A stretch of 64,000 bases of DNA from Sulfuricurvum sp. (lineage in GTDB: Bacteria > Campylobacterota > Campylobacteria > Campylobacterales > Sulfurimonadaceae): contig JAGXFL010000009.1 of the NCBI GenBank assembly GCA_024637295.1, positions 112,105 through 176,104 of the forward strand, written 5' to 3'. This document shows positions 48,757-57,209 of the stretch, one piece after another. Under the pieces are notes generated by a model. That model ran no database searches, was not told where the DNA came from, and saw only the letters and a program-made list of their open reading frames with translations. A program made the position numbers and the translations under genes. How positions within the stretch are numbered: the first letter of the stretch is position 1; each line of letters starts with the position of its first letter.

Positions 48757-50012
48757 TTCGCATCGGTGTCATCGGTGTCGGAACAGTCGGACGCTGTGTT
48801 GTTAAAATACTTGAAGAAAACGCGGCGATTATCACTGCACGTGCAGGAGATATTATTAGCGTAAAGCGCGGTGTTGTTCGCGATTTAGCTAAAGCAGGTG
48901 ATTTGAATATCCTTCTTTCTCAAAATCCGGATGACATTATCAATGATCCCGAAATTGACATTGTTGTTGAACTCATGGGTGGGGTTGAAGAGCCATTTAG
49001 GATTCTTAAATCTGCTCTTGCCAGCGGTAAAGCAGTTGTAACAGCCAATAAAGCTCTTTTAGCTTATCACCGTTATGAGTTGCAAGAGATTGCAGGGGAG
49101 ATCCCTTTTGAATTTGAAGCCAGCGTCGCAGGTGGAATTCCAATCATCAGTGCATTGCGTGAAGGTCTATCAGCGAACCATATTTTATCCATTATGGGGA
49201 TTATGAACGGTACGTGCAACTACATGTTGACAAAGATGATGAATGAAGGGGTAGATTTCGACTCTATCTTGGCAGAGGCGCAAGCATTAGGCTATGCTGA
49301 AGCGGATCCAACATTTGATATCGGCGGTTTTGATGCAGCACATAAGCTATTGATTTTGGCCTCTATCGCCTACGGAATCGATGCAAAACCTGAAGAAATT
49401 TTGATTGAAGGTATCGAAGGGATCACCCAAGCAGACATCGCCTTTGCAAAAGAGTTTGGTTATACGATCAAGTTATTAGGAATTGCAAAACGTGATGGCA
49501 TGGAAGTCGAGCTAAGAGTACATGCAGCCTTAGTTAATCAAGATGCGATGATAGGCAAAATCGACGGTGTTATGAACGGTATTAGTGTGGTCGGTGATCG
49601 CGTTGGTGAGACATTATATTATGGTCCTGGTGCCGGTGGAGATGCAACTGCCAGTGCAGTAGTTGCTAATATCATTGATATTGTCCGTGCCGGAAAACGC
49701 TCACCGATGCTTGGTTTCAATCATCCTCTTGAAGAGGGGCTGAAATTAAAAGATTCAGGGAATATTCGCTCTAAATACTACTTACGCCTTAAAATCAGTG
49801 ATAGGGCCGGTATGCTGGCACAAATAACACAATTGTTTGCAGATCATACGATTTCCGTTGAGACCATGCTGCAACGTCCGTATGAAAAACAATGTGCGCA
49901 TTTACTGTTTTCAACACATGAAGCTTTAGAGAGTGATGTCTGTTCAATGATTAAAGACCTTGAATCGTTAGATGCAGTATTAGAAAAACCTTTTATGCTT
50001 CGGATGATTTAA
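48753..50012 (+). CDS. hom: Homoserine dehydrogenase
   Basis: Makes L-homoserine from aspartate semialdehyde for threonine and methionine. The 419-aa protein has an N-terminal Rossmann start IRIGVIGVGTVGRCV, VELMGGVEEP, VTANKALLA, GIMNGTCNYMLTKM, EADPTFDIGGFDAAHKL, and a C-terminal ACT domain (YYLRLKISDRAGMLAQITQL) that usually gives threonine feedback. GTG 48753 is preferred over the track's 48738 because AAGGG lies six bases upstream and it overlaps the aminotransferase stop. Confidence 0.95.
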   Translation: MIRIGVIGVGTVGRCVVKILEENAAIITARAGDIISVKRGVVRDLAKAGDLNILLSQNPDDIINDPEIDIVVELMGGVEEPFRILKSALASGKAVVTANKALLAYHRYELQEIAGEIPFEFEASVAGGIPIISALREGLSANHILSIMGIMNGTCNYMLTKMMNEGVDFDSILAEAQALGYAEADPTFDIGGFDAAHKLLILASIAYGIDAKPEEILIEGIEGITQADIAFAKEFGYTIKLLGIAKRDGMEVELRVHAALVNQDAMIGKIDGVMNGISVVGDRVGETLYYGPGAGGDATASAVVANIIDIVRAGKRSPMLGFNHPLEEGLKLKDSGNIRSKYYLRLKISDRAGMLAQITQLFADHTISVETMLQRPYEKQCAHLLFSTHEALESDVCSMIKDLESLDAVLEKPFMLRMI

Positions 50013-50020
50013 TCCAATTA

Positions 50021-50041
50021 CTTGCCTCATATAGAGGTAAG
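50021..50041 (+). repeat. Inverted repeat after hom
   Basis: CTTGCCTC and GAGGTAAG form an 8-bp stem with one G-U pair 8 bp after the hom stop. There is no T-run (CTAGACCCC follows), so it is a possible weak or Rho-assisted terminator before the ribosomal operon. Confidence 0.35.
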
Positions 50042-50168
50042 CTAGACCCCTTCCTTGCAACTTAATAAAACTTTAACTTAAAATTATGTAAAATACGCGT
50101 CCACTTTGCCCTCTCAGACAAGCGTGATTGAATGTTTGTAACTGCTTACAAGAGTAGTCACAAGTATT

Positions 50169-50188
50169 GGTACACGTTTACGTGTACC
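50169..50188 (+). promoter_or_regulatory. Leader hairpin upstream of rpmJ-rpsM-rpsK-rpsD-rpoA-rplQ
   Basis: GGTACACGtttaCGTGTACC is a perfect 8-bp stem with a 4-nt loop, 38 bp before rpmJ. Ribosomal protein operons are often autoregulated through leader structures (S4 for the alpha operon), so this is a candidate site; a TAAAAT -10-like element lies about 80 bp upstream (GTAAAATACG). Confidence 0.4.
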
Positions 50189-50226
50189 TAAGAGAGGTCA
50201 AAGGAGCTATATAACGGAGCTTACCG

Positions 50227-50340
50227 ATGAAAGTACGTTCTTCAGTGAAGAAAATGTGCGACGATTGTAAAATCATCAAGCGCAAAGGGGTGGTTCGCGT
50301 AATATGCAAAACCCCAAAACATAAACAAAGACAAGGATAA
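50227..50340 (+). CDS. rpmJ: 50S ribosomal protein L36
   Basis: A 37-aa protein missing from the ORF track because it is short: [20 protein letters not shown] and ending [11 protein letters not shown]. The zinc-type cysteines CxxC and CKTPKH are present. It lies 2 bp before rpsM and heads the alpha-operon block. Confidence 0.97.
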   Translation: MKVRSSVKKMCDDCKIIKRKGVVRVICKTPKHKQRQG

Positions 50341-50342
50341 GC

Positions 50343-50711
50343 ATGGCACGTATCGCCGGTGTGGACTTACCTAAGAAAAAACGTCTGGAATATGCATTAA
50401 CTTATATCTATGGTATCGGTTTGCATACGTCTCGTAAGATTTTGGATGCTACAGGTCTCGATTACAACAAGCGTGTATTCGAATTGACTGAAGATGACGC
50501 AGCAACAATCGCGAAAGAAATTCGTGCTAGTGCCGTTGTTGAAGGTGACCTTCGTAAGCAAGTTGCTATGGATATCAAAGCGTTGATGGATCTTGGTTCT
50601 TACCGTGGTCTTCGTCATCGTAAAGGTCTCCCATGCCGTGGTCAAAAAACCAAAACCAATGCACGTACACGCAAAGGTAAGAAGAAAACTGTCGGCTCGG
50701 CCACAAGATAA
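50343..50711 (+). CDS. rpsM: 30S ribosomal protein S13
   Basis: S13 lies in the small subunit head and contacts the P-site tRNA. The 122-aa protein has [35 protein letters not shown], and the C-terminal [20 protein letters not shown] with a basic tail. Normal length and position after rpmJ. Confidence 0.98.
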   Translation: MARIAGVDLPKKKRLEYALTYIYGIGLHTSRKILDATGLDYNKRVFELTEDDAATIAKEIRASAVVEGDLRKQVAMDIKALMDLGSYRGLRHRKGLPCRGQKTKTNARTRKGKKKTVGSATR

Positions 50712-50722
50712 GGGATTAGAGT

Positions 50723-51115
50723 ATGGCAAAAAGAAAAGCAACCCGTAAAAAAGTCGTCAAAAAGAATATTGCAAGAGGTATAGTACATATCCTTGCAACA
50801 TTCAATAACACTCTTGTAACAGTAACAGATGAGATGGGTAATATGATCGCATGGAGTTCAGCCGGTGCGCTTGGCTTCAAAGGTTCAAAAAAATCCACTC
50901 CATTTGCTGCGCAGCAAGCAGTAGAATCGGCTTTGGAAAAAGCAATGGTCCACGGAATTAAAGAAGTGGGAATCAAAGTTCAAGGACCAGGTTCTGGTCG
51001 TGAAACTGCAGTTAAAAGTGTTGGTGCTATTGAGGGACTACGTATTTCATTTATGAAAGACGTTACTCCATTGCCACACAATGGATGTCGTGCGCCTAAG
51101 CGCCGACGCGTCTAA
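50723..51115 (+). CDS. rpsK: 30S ribosomal protein S11
   Basis: S11 forms part of the platform of the 30S subunit. The 130-aa protein has [54 protein letters not shown] and the invariant end [16 protein letters not shown]. It is preceded by a good ribosome site and sits 11 bp after rpsM. Confidence 0.98.
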   Translation: MAKRKATRKKVVKKNIARGIVHILATFNNTLVTVTDEMGNMIAWSSAGALGFKGSKKSTPFAAQQAVESALEKAMVHGIKEVGIKVQGPGSGRETAVKSVGAIEGLRISFMKDVTPLPHNGCRAPKRRRV

Positions 51116-51126
51116 GGAGTTTTGTA

Positions 51127-51753
51127 ATGGCAAGATATAGAGGACCCGTAGAAAAAATCGAAAGAAGATTCGGTGTTAGCCTTGGTCTAAAAGGTGAGCG
51201 TCGTCTTGCAGGTAAAAGTGCACTTGACAAGCGTCCATATGGACCAGGTCAACATGGTCAACGTCGTACAAAAATTTCTGAATACGGTACACAGCTTCGT
51301 GAAAAACAAAAAGCGAAGTTCATGTACGGTTTGAGCGAAAAGCAAATGCATTCATTGTTTGATGAAGCAAAGCGTCGTCAAGGAAATACAGGTACAAACC
51401 TAGTTTTACTTCTTGAGCAGCGTCTTGACAATGTTGTTTACCGTATGGGCTTTGCAACAACACGTCGTTTTGCTCGCCAATTGGTAAATCATGGTCATAT
51501 CATGGTTGATGGACATCGTGTTGATATTCCATCATACCGTGTTAAGCCTGGTCAAAAAATCGAAATTATTGAGCGTAGCAAAAAGAATAACCAAATTATT
51601 CGTGCAGGTGAGCTTACAAATCAAACTGGCCTTGCGGCATGGGTTGATATTGATCAAGCTAAATTATTTGGTATCTTCACTCGTTTACCAGAACGTGAAG
51701 AGATTGTTATTCCTGTTGAAGAACGTCTAATCGTCGAGCTTTACTCGAAATAA
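51127..51753 (+). CDS. rpsD: 30S ribosomal protein S4
   Basis: S4 starts 30S assembly and, in many bacteria, represses its own operon. The 208-aa protein begins [20 protein letters not shown] and has the S4 RNA-binding domain [20 protein letters not shown] with [20 protein letters not shown]. The zinc-binding cysteines of some S4 forms are absent, so this is the C-minus type. Confidence 0.98.
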   Translation: MARYRGPVEKIERRFGVSLGLKGERRLAGKSALDKRPYGPGQHGQRRTKISEYGTQLREKQKAKFMYGLSEKQMHSLFDEAKRRQGNTGTNLVLLLEQRLDNVVYRMGFATTRRFARQLVNHGHIMVDGHRVDIPSYRVKPGQKIEIIERSKKNNQIIRAGELTNQTGLAAWVDIDQAKLFGIFTRLPEREEIVIPVEERLIVELYSK

Positions 51754-51776
51754 TCACTAAATAAGGGGCACTCAGC

Positions 51777-52772
51777 ATGAAAAAAATTAAAACATCTCCG
51801 CTTCTTCCGAAAGAGTTTGTCGTTGAGCAAATTAGTGCGAATGAAGCGAACATTATTGCATATCCATTTGAAACGGGCTATGCAGTTTCAATTGCCCATC
51901 CGATTCGTCGCTTTTTGTTAAGCAGTTCGGTTGGTTTTGCTCCAATCGGTATTAAAATCGAGGGTGCTAAGCATGAGTTTGACTCTGTGCGCGGTATGCT
52001 CGAAGATATTTCTGATTTTATTATCAACTTAAAAGGTATTCGTTTTAAATTGAAAAACGGCCTTAAAGAAAAAGAGATCAACTATACTTTCGCAGGCCCT
52101 TGTGAAATTCATGGTAGTGATTTAGAAAATGATGATGTAGAAGTTGTTACACCTCAAGGATTTTTAGCAACGTTAAATGAAGATGCAACTCTAAATTTTA
52201 CCGTAAAAATTCATCAGGGAATCGGCTATACACCAAGTGAAGATATTCGTGATATGTTAGGCGAGGGTTATATTGCACTTGATGCATACTTTACTCCTGT
52301 TCGACGTGCAACGTATGCTATTGAAAACATCTTGGTTGAAGACAATCCTAACTTTGAAAAAGTGATTATCAACATCGTAACTGATGGTCAGATCTCACCT
52401 GTGGATGCATTTAAAAATTCACTCGAAGTTATGTATGCTCAAATGGCTGTATTTAACAGTGAAGTGAGTATCAAAACAACGAATACGGCAGTCGAACATT
52501 CAGATGAACATCCTGAACTTAAGCGTTTAGGTGCTCGTATTGAAGAACTTGGGCTTAGTGCTCGTAGTTTTAATTGTTTAGACCGTTCAAATATCAAATA
52601 CATTGGCGAAATCGTAATGATGAGTCAAAATGATTTGAAAGAAGTTAAAAACCTTGGTAAAAAATCGTTTGAAGAGATTTTAGAAAAAATCAATGAATTC
52701 GGTTATGCAGTAGGGCAAGAACTAGCGGATGATTTAATCACTGCGATCAAAAAGAAAATCGAAGCTGAATAA
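51777..52772 (+). CDS. rpoA: DNA-directed RNA polymerase subunit alpha
   Basis: Alpha assembles RNA polymerase and binds UP elements and activators. The 331-aa protein has the N-terminal dimer/assembly domain ([60 protein letters not shown]) and the C-terminal domain ([37 protein letters not shown]). Complete; ordinary place between rpsD and rplQ. Confidence 0.98.
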   Translation: MKKIKTSPLLPKEFVVEQISANEANIIAYPFETGYAVSIAHPIRRFLLSSSVGFAPIGIKIEGAKHEFDSVRGMLEDISDFIINLKGIRFKLKNGLKEKEINYTFAGPCEIHGSDLENDDVEVVTPQGFLATLNEDATLNFTVKIHQGIGYTPSEDIRDMLGEGYIALDAYFTPVRRATYAIENILVEDNPNFEKVIINIVTDGQISPVDAFKNSLEVMYAQMAVFNSEVSIKTTNTAVEHSDEHPELKRLGARIEELGLSARSFNCLDRSNIKYIGEIVMMSQNDLKEVKNLGKKSFEEILEKINEFGYAVGQELADDLITAIKKKIEAE

Positions 52773-52797
52773 GCTTTAATATAATAGAGGAAGTATC

Positions 52798-53148
52798 ATG
52801 AGACATCGTCACGGATACCGCAAATTAGGTCGAACAAGCTCACACCGTGCTGCTTTGTTGAAAAACCTTAGCATTGCGTTGATAGAACACGGCAAAATCG
52901 AAACAACGTTGATTAAAGCAAAAGAAGTTCGTTCATTTGCTGAAAAATTAATCACTACAGCACGTGTAGGTGATGCAAATGCTCACCGTGCTATTTTTGC
53001 AGCTCTTCAAAACAAAGAGGCAACTAAAAAGCTTCTTAATGAAGTAGCTCCAAAATATAATGAACGCGACGGTGGTTACACTCGTATCGTTAAAACTCGT
53101 ATTCGTCGCGGCGACGCAACGGTTATGGCATACATTGAACTCGTATAA
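52798..53148 (+). CDS. rplQ: 50S ribosomal protein L17
   Basis: L17 lies near the peptide exit tunnel. The 116-aa protein begins [20 protein letters not shown], followed by [20 protein letters not shown], and ends [20 protein letters not shown] before a short tail. It ends the operon, and a terminator overlaps its stop codon. Confidence 0.98.
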   Translation: MRHRHGYRKLGRTSSHRAALLKNLSIALIEHGKIETTLIKAKEVRSFAEKLITTARVGDANAHRAIFAALQNKEATKKLLNEVAPKYNERDGGYTRIVKTRIRRGDATVMAYIELV

Positions 53149-53172
53149 CGAGTTCAATACCCTCTTTTTCTC
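53135..53172 (+). terminator. Intrinsic terminator overlapping the rplQ stop codon
   Basis: TTGAACTCG and CGAGTTCAA form a perfect 9-bp stem with a 5-nt loop. The stem spans the rplQ TAA, and a T/C-rich tract (TACCCTCTTTTTCTCC) follows, fitting a Rho-independent terminator of the ribosomal operon. Confidence 0.75.
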
Positions 53173-53286
53173 CTAATCTTCTTAAAAGAAACTTCGCTCT
53201 AAAATTATCAAGTTCCTATTAGTACATGTTTAGCGCAATTTCTCTATATTGTCATATTCATTTCCCAAAGACAAGGTAATATTTTT

Positions 53287-53562
53287 ATGATTCCATTTAC
53301 TGATGAAGAGTTAATGCAGCCAGTGCGCAACGTGATCGATAAAGTTCGTCCCAATTTAGCACTTGATGGTGGAGATATAGCATTTTTAACAGTTAAAAAT
53401 GGAACAGTATATGTACAGCTACAAGGAGCCTGTGTCGGTTGCGGGAGCAGTGGCAATACGCTAAAGTATGGAGTTGAACGACAGCTTCGTATGGATATAC
53501 ATCCAGAACTTACGGTTATTAATGTGCCGCAAGGGATGGAAAATCAAATTGATGTACTATAA
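53287..53562 (+). CDS. NifU C-terminal-domain (Nfu-type) Fe-S carrier
   Basis: A 91-aa Nfu-domain protein expected to carry a [4Fe-4S] cluster between two monomers to client enzymes. Marks are VRPNLALDGGDIAFLTVKNG and the cluster motif GACVGCGSSGNTLKYGVERQ, with CxxC. Length is that of a single-domain Nfu. It stands alone after the ribosomal operon terminator. Confidence 0.92.
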   Translation: MIPFTDEELMQPVRNVIDKVRPNLALDGGDIAFLTVKNGTVYVQLQGACVGCGSSGNTLKYGVERQLRMDIHPELTVINVPQGMENQIDVL

Positions 53563-53611
53563 TTCCGATATTATGTCGATATACAACTAGATATTATTTC
53601 GGAGGGAGACC

Positions 53612-54205
53612 GTGAAATTGAAAACCTTATCTAAAACCCTCACTAGAGCCAACGAATATTTTTTAGCAGGGCAATATAATGATGCGATACGCGAGTATTC
53701 TTTTGCGTTGGAAGTAAATCCTTTGTCAAAAGAAGCGTACAACGGAGCAATACTATCAGATATGGCTATTAGCGGGGAAAATGGGGCCGAGGCCTTGTTT
53801 GATTATTATGCGATATTGCGAGGTGAAGATGCTGAACAAGCGGACACTGTCATTTCAGAGATATTAGAAACAATGGATGGAACGTTGGATCAATTGGGGT
53901 CTATTTTTGATGAAACGATTAAACAGCGTATGGTTTATGAAGATGGGATCATGTATAAGGAGTTCAAGGAACTCATAGAAGATGAAAATGATTTTAACCG
54001 TATTTTTGAAAATATTATGTTTTCGACACGTGTAATAATTACAGAAAAAGAAGATTTTGTTGACTTTCTTGATAATTTGATTGACCATGGGTATAAAGAG
54101 ATGGCATTAGGCTATTTAGAGAGCGCTTTAGGGGTGTATCCAAATGATAAGCAACTACGTAATCTACTGAGACGTTTGGCAAAAGGAAATCCTATTGAAA
54201 GTTGA
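53612..54205 (+). CDS. TPR-containing protein of unknown function upstream of murE
   Basis: A 197-aa acidic soluble protein with a clear TPR unit (ANEYFLAGQYNDAIREYSFA then LEVNPLSKEAY) and a second helical region at the end (HGYKEMALGYLESALGVYPN). GTG start 53612 has a strong GGAGGG site. It overlaps murE by 11 nt, so translation is coupled. Probably a protein-interaction module linked to cell wall synthesis; no specific role can be read. Confidence 0.8.
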   Translation: MKLKTLSKTLTRANEYFLAGQYNDAIREYSFALEVNPLSKEAYNGAILSDMAISGENGAEALFDYYAILRGEDAEQADTVISEILETMDGTLDQLGSIFDETIKQRMVYEDGIMYKEFKELIEDENDFNRIFENIMFSTRVIITEKEDFVDFLDNLIDHGYKEMALGYLESALGVYPNDKQLRNLLRRLAKGNPIES

Positions 54206-55490
54206 GCTTCAAGGTCAACCGTATCGTTTTATTACAGAAAACTCTGTTGAATGTTCATCGGAGTGTGCTTTTTTACTAACACGACAAAACGAAAAATACA
54301 AAGATGATGCTATTGCACGTGGCGCTAAGTGTATTATCACCTCATCAGAGTGTTGGAAGATTTTTGGATTGGATCGAATCAAAGTTATCGGTATTACAGG
54401 TACAAACGGAAAAACGACTACCGCAAGTGCTATTTATTCGATTCTTTTGGACTTAGGTCATAATGTAGCCATGCAAGGGACACGTGGCTTTTTTATGAAC
54501 GACAGTGTTGTTGAGGGGAAAACATTAACGACTCCAACAGTGATGAATACCTACCGTCATATGGTTCAAGCGATACAAGCGGGTTGTGAATATTTTGTGA
54601 TGGAAGTCAGTTCTCATGCAATAGAGCAGGAGCGTATCGCAGGGATAAAGTTTGATCTGAAGATTTTGACCAATATTACACAAGATCATCTTGATTACCA
54701 TAACAGTTTGGAAGAATATATTCGGGTCAAAAATCTTTTTTTCCAAGATGAGAGCAGAAAACTTATCAATAAAGATGAGCCTAGAGCTGATTTTAATATG
54801 AAAAATGCCTATAGCTATGGTGTTGAAAATCCGGCAACATACAAGATTTTGGCGTACTCTCTTAATAATGGCATCAGCGGGGTACTAAAACATTTTGAGG
54901 ACATGGTGACTTTTGAAACTTCATTGCACGGTTTTTTCAATCTTTATAACATTACTGCGGCAATAGCAGCGGTTCATATGGTAAGCGGTGATAGTTTTGA
55001 AAAAATTACGGAAGCGGTTGAAAACTTTGGTGGTGTAAGTGGACGCATGGAAGTGGTGAGCGAATCTCCTCTTGTCATTGTGGATTTTGCCCATACTCCA
55101 GATGGAATGCAGCAAGTTCTTAATGCACTAAAAGAAAAAGAGGTTCTGGTTGTATTTGGTGCTGGTGGTGATCGAGATCGCTCTAAACGTCCGATGATGG
55201 GAAAGATCGCAGCATCTTTTGCAAAAAAAATATACGTGACAAGCGATAACCCCCGTTTTGAAGATCCGGATGATATTATTGCAGATATCTTGACAGGCAT
55301 AGATGATAAGACGAATGTTTATGTTGATGTTAATAGACGTAATGCAATTGCGCAGGCTCTTAATGATCGAAGCGGGGATGAAGTTGTTCTGATCTTGGGT
55401 AAAGGGGATGAAACGACACAAACCATTTACGATCAGCAATTCCCTTTTGATGATCGAATAGTGGTACGTGAGCTATTAGGACTACTTTAA
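54195..55490 (+). CDS. murE: UDP-N-acetylmuramoyl-L-alanyl-D-glutamate--2,6-diaminopimelate ligase
   Basis: MurE adds meso-diaminopimelate to the peptidoglycan precursor. The 431-aa protein has ATP-binding GITGTNGKTTTASAIYSIL, TTPTVMNTYRH, MEVSSHAIEQERI, LTNITQDHLDYH, and SDNPRFEDPDDI; the DNPR motif indicates specificity for diaminopimelate rather than lysine. It starts at TTG 54195 inside the end of the TPR gene, with AAAGG about 8 bases before. The N-terminal domain is short compared with E. coli (495 aa), as usual in this phylum. Confidence 0.95.
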   Translation: MKVELQGQPYRFITENSVECSSECAFLLTRQNEKYKDDAIARGAKCIITSSECWKIFGLDRIKVIGITGTNGKTTTASAIYSILLDLGHNVAMQGTRGFFMNDSVVEGKTLTTPTVMNTYRHMVQAIQAGCEYFVMEVSSHAIEQERIAGIKFDLKILTNITQDHLDYHNSLEEYIRVKNLFFQDESRKLINKDEPRADFNMKNAYSYGVENPATYKILAYSLNNGISGVLKHFEDMVTFETSLHGFFNLYNITAAIAAVHMVSGDSFEKITEAVENFGGVSGRMEVVSESPLVIVDFAHTPDGMQQVLNALKEKEVLVVFGAGGDRDRSKRPMMGKIAASFAKKIYVTSDNPRFEDPDDIIADILTGIDDKTNVYVDVNRRNAIAQALNDRSGDEVVLILGKGDETTQTIYDQQFPFDDRIVVRELLGLL

Positions 55491-55605
55491 ACATTCCCTG
55501 AAGTTAAAGGTTTGTCTTGAAAGCTTAATGTGTAAGATTTGAATTTGGCTATAATTCCATTTAATTTTAAAGTAATCAGTCATAAAATCAATCAAGGAGT
55601 CTACG

Positions 55606-55980
55606 ATGGGTGTTCCACAACCAGCGTTTTATATTTTCAAATGTGAGCAAAGTTCACCTCCGGGCATGCCAAAGCCAAGTTGTGTTAACCCGCAGACTCA
55701 AGATCTTTTCCAACATCTTGCACAGACTCTTATGCAAAAAGGGATTATCGGTACGGTTCAGCCAATTCGAACTGCCTGTTTAAATCGTTGTAATGTAGGT
55801 CCGGTAATGCTTGTTGAACCTGGCCACGTAATGTATGCGGGATTAACAAAAGAGAAGATTACCGAAATCATTGATCGCCATATTATTGGTGGTGAAGTGA
55901 TTCAAGAGTATGTAATTTCAGCAGAGCTCTGGGATGCACCGATAACTCCTGAAGCCATGATGAAGCAAATGGGGCGCTAA
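55606..55980 (+). CDS. Thioredoxin-like [2Fe-2S] ferredoxin
   Basis: A 124-aa thioredoxin-like ferredoxin. Cluster ligands appear as C-x11-C (FKCEQSSPPGMPKPSC) and C-x3-C (CLNRCNVGPVMLVEPG), the pattern of the Azotobacter/Aquifex type. The GHVMYAGLTKEKITEIIDRH stretch is typical. It lies 115 bp after murE, in front of panD (3-bp gap). Redox partner is unknown. Confidence 0.9.
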   Translation: MGVPQPAFYIFKCEQSSPPGMPKPSCVNPQTQDLFQHLAQTLMQKGIIGTVQPIRTACLNRCNVGPVMLVEPGHVMYAGLTKEKITEIIDRHIIGGEVIQEYVISAELWDAPITPEAMMKQMGR

Positions 55981-55983
55981 ACC

Positions 55984-56349
55984 ATGTTAATGGAAATGCT
56001 TTACAGCAAAATTCACCGTGCAACCGTAACGGATGCAAATTTGAATTATGTTGGGTCAATCACTATTGATGAGGAGCTGATGGAAGCTTCAAAAATGCGT
56101 GTGGGTCAAAAAGTAGAGATTCTTAATATCAATAATGGTGAACGGTTTTCGACCTATGTTATTTTGGGTGAACGCGGGCAGCGTGATATTTGTCTCAATG
56201 GTGCTGCAGCTCGTAAAGTACATAAGGGGGACAAAGTAATTATCGTAGCGTATGCTACGTATAATGATCTTGAACTTGAAACGTATAAGCCAACGGTCGT
56301 CTTAGTAGATGACGATAATAATATTACAGAAGTGATTGAACAGATCTAA
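55984..56349 (+). CDS. panD: Aspartate 1-decarboxylase (pyruvoyl enzyme)
   Basis: Makes beta-alanine for pantothenate and CoA. The 121-aa proenzyme begins [20 protein letters not shown] and self-cleaves at the Gly-Ser of NYVGSITID to give the pyruvoyl group. Later motifs [29 protein letters not shown] and VLVDDDNNI are present. ATG 55984 or 55990 could be the start. Its TAA overlaps the ispA ATG by one base. Confidence 0.96.
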   Translation: MLMEMLYSKIHRATVTDANLNYVGSITIDEELMEASKMRVGQKVEILNINNGERFSTYVILGERGQRDICLNGAAARKVHKGDKVIIVAYATYNDLELETYKPTVVLVDDDNNITEVIEQI

Positions 56350-57206
56350 TGGGGATAATGGAGAAGTTCGAATTATTTTTGATCTCGCATTTACCTGTAT
56401 CTAAGAGTTTTCACCCTCATTATGAAGCTTCTTTACATCAAATGCTGACCAGTGGTGGAAAGCGGTTTCGTCCCGCTTTACTGCTTGATGTGGTGCGTGC
56501 TTACAATCCATTAATGGTTGATAGCGCTTATAATGTTGCTTTATCTATAGAACTTCTTCACACTTACTCATTAATTCATGATGATTTACCCTCAATGGAC
56601 AATGCCGATTTACGTCGCGGCATAGTTACCTTGCATAAGAGTTATGATGAAACAACTGCTATCTTGGCAGGAGATGCTTTGAATACTTATGCCTTTGAAG
56701 TACTCAGTAATGCTCCACTTAGTGCAGCGGTGGTTGTAAAGCTTATTCGAGAGCTTTCACGAAATGGTGGATTAAACGGTATGGTATTGGGTCAAGCCAT
56801 TGATTGCCATTTCGAGAATCAACGTCTTGAACTTGATCAAGTTAAAATGCTTCATATTCATAAAACGGGGATGCTCATCGCGGCATCTTTGAAGATGGGA
56901 GCTATTATTGTCGGACGTGATGATATTGCGCATGATTTGTATGATTTTGGCATTGACCTTGGGCTGTTGTTTCAAATACAAGATGATATTTTAGATGTGA
57001 CGCAGGATTCTATCAGTGCAGGTAAAACAACGAACAACGATGAGGCTAAAAATAGTTTTGTGACGTTGTTGGGATTTGATGAAGCTATGCATGAGGCAAA
57101 TACACTTTCCGATAAACTAAAGAAACAAATGGAAAGTTTTGATGAGAATTTATATCGTGAATTGTCACCAACACTTACCAAATACATTAACCGACACAAG
57201 GAATAA
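56349..57206 (+). CDS. ispA: Farnesyl diphosphate synthase (short-chain polyprenyl synthase)
   Basis: Condenses IPP with DMAPP/GPP. The 285-aa protein has GGKRFRPALLLD, the first Asp-rich motif HDDLPSMDNADLRRG (DDxxxxD), GQAIDCH, KTGMLIAASLKMGAI and the second motif FQIQDDILDVT. The five residues before the first DD (TYSLI) fit an FPP-length product. It overlaps panD by one base and precedes tkt by 3 bp. Confidence 0.94.
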   Translation: MGIMEKFELFLISHLPVSKSFHPHYEASLHQMLTSGGKRFRPALLLDVVRAYNPLMVDSAYNVALSIELLHTYSLIHDDLPSMDNADLRRGIVTLHKSYDETTAILAGDALNTYAFEVLSNAPLSAAVVVKLIRELSRNGGLNGMVLGQAIDCHFENQRLELDQVKMLHIHKTGMLIAASLKMGAIIVGRDDIAHDLYDFGIDLGLLFQIQDDILDVTQDSISAGKTTNNDEAKNSFVTLLGFDEAMHEANTLSDKLKKQMESFDENLYRELSPTLTKYINRHKE

Positions 57207-57209
57207 ACA

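Noticed and set aside
50227-50340. Gap between hom and rpsM taken as non-coding
   Set aside because: It encodes L36 (37 aa), which is simply below the track's size limit.
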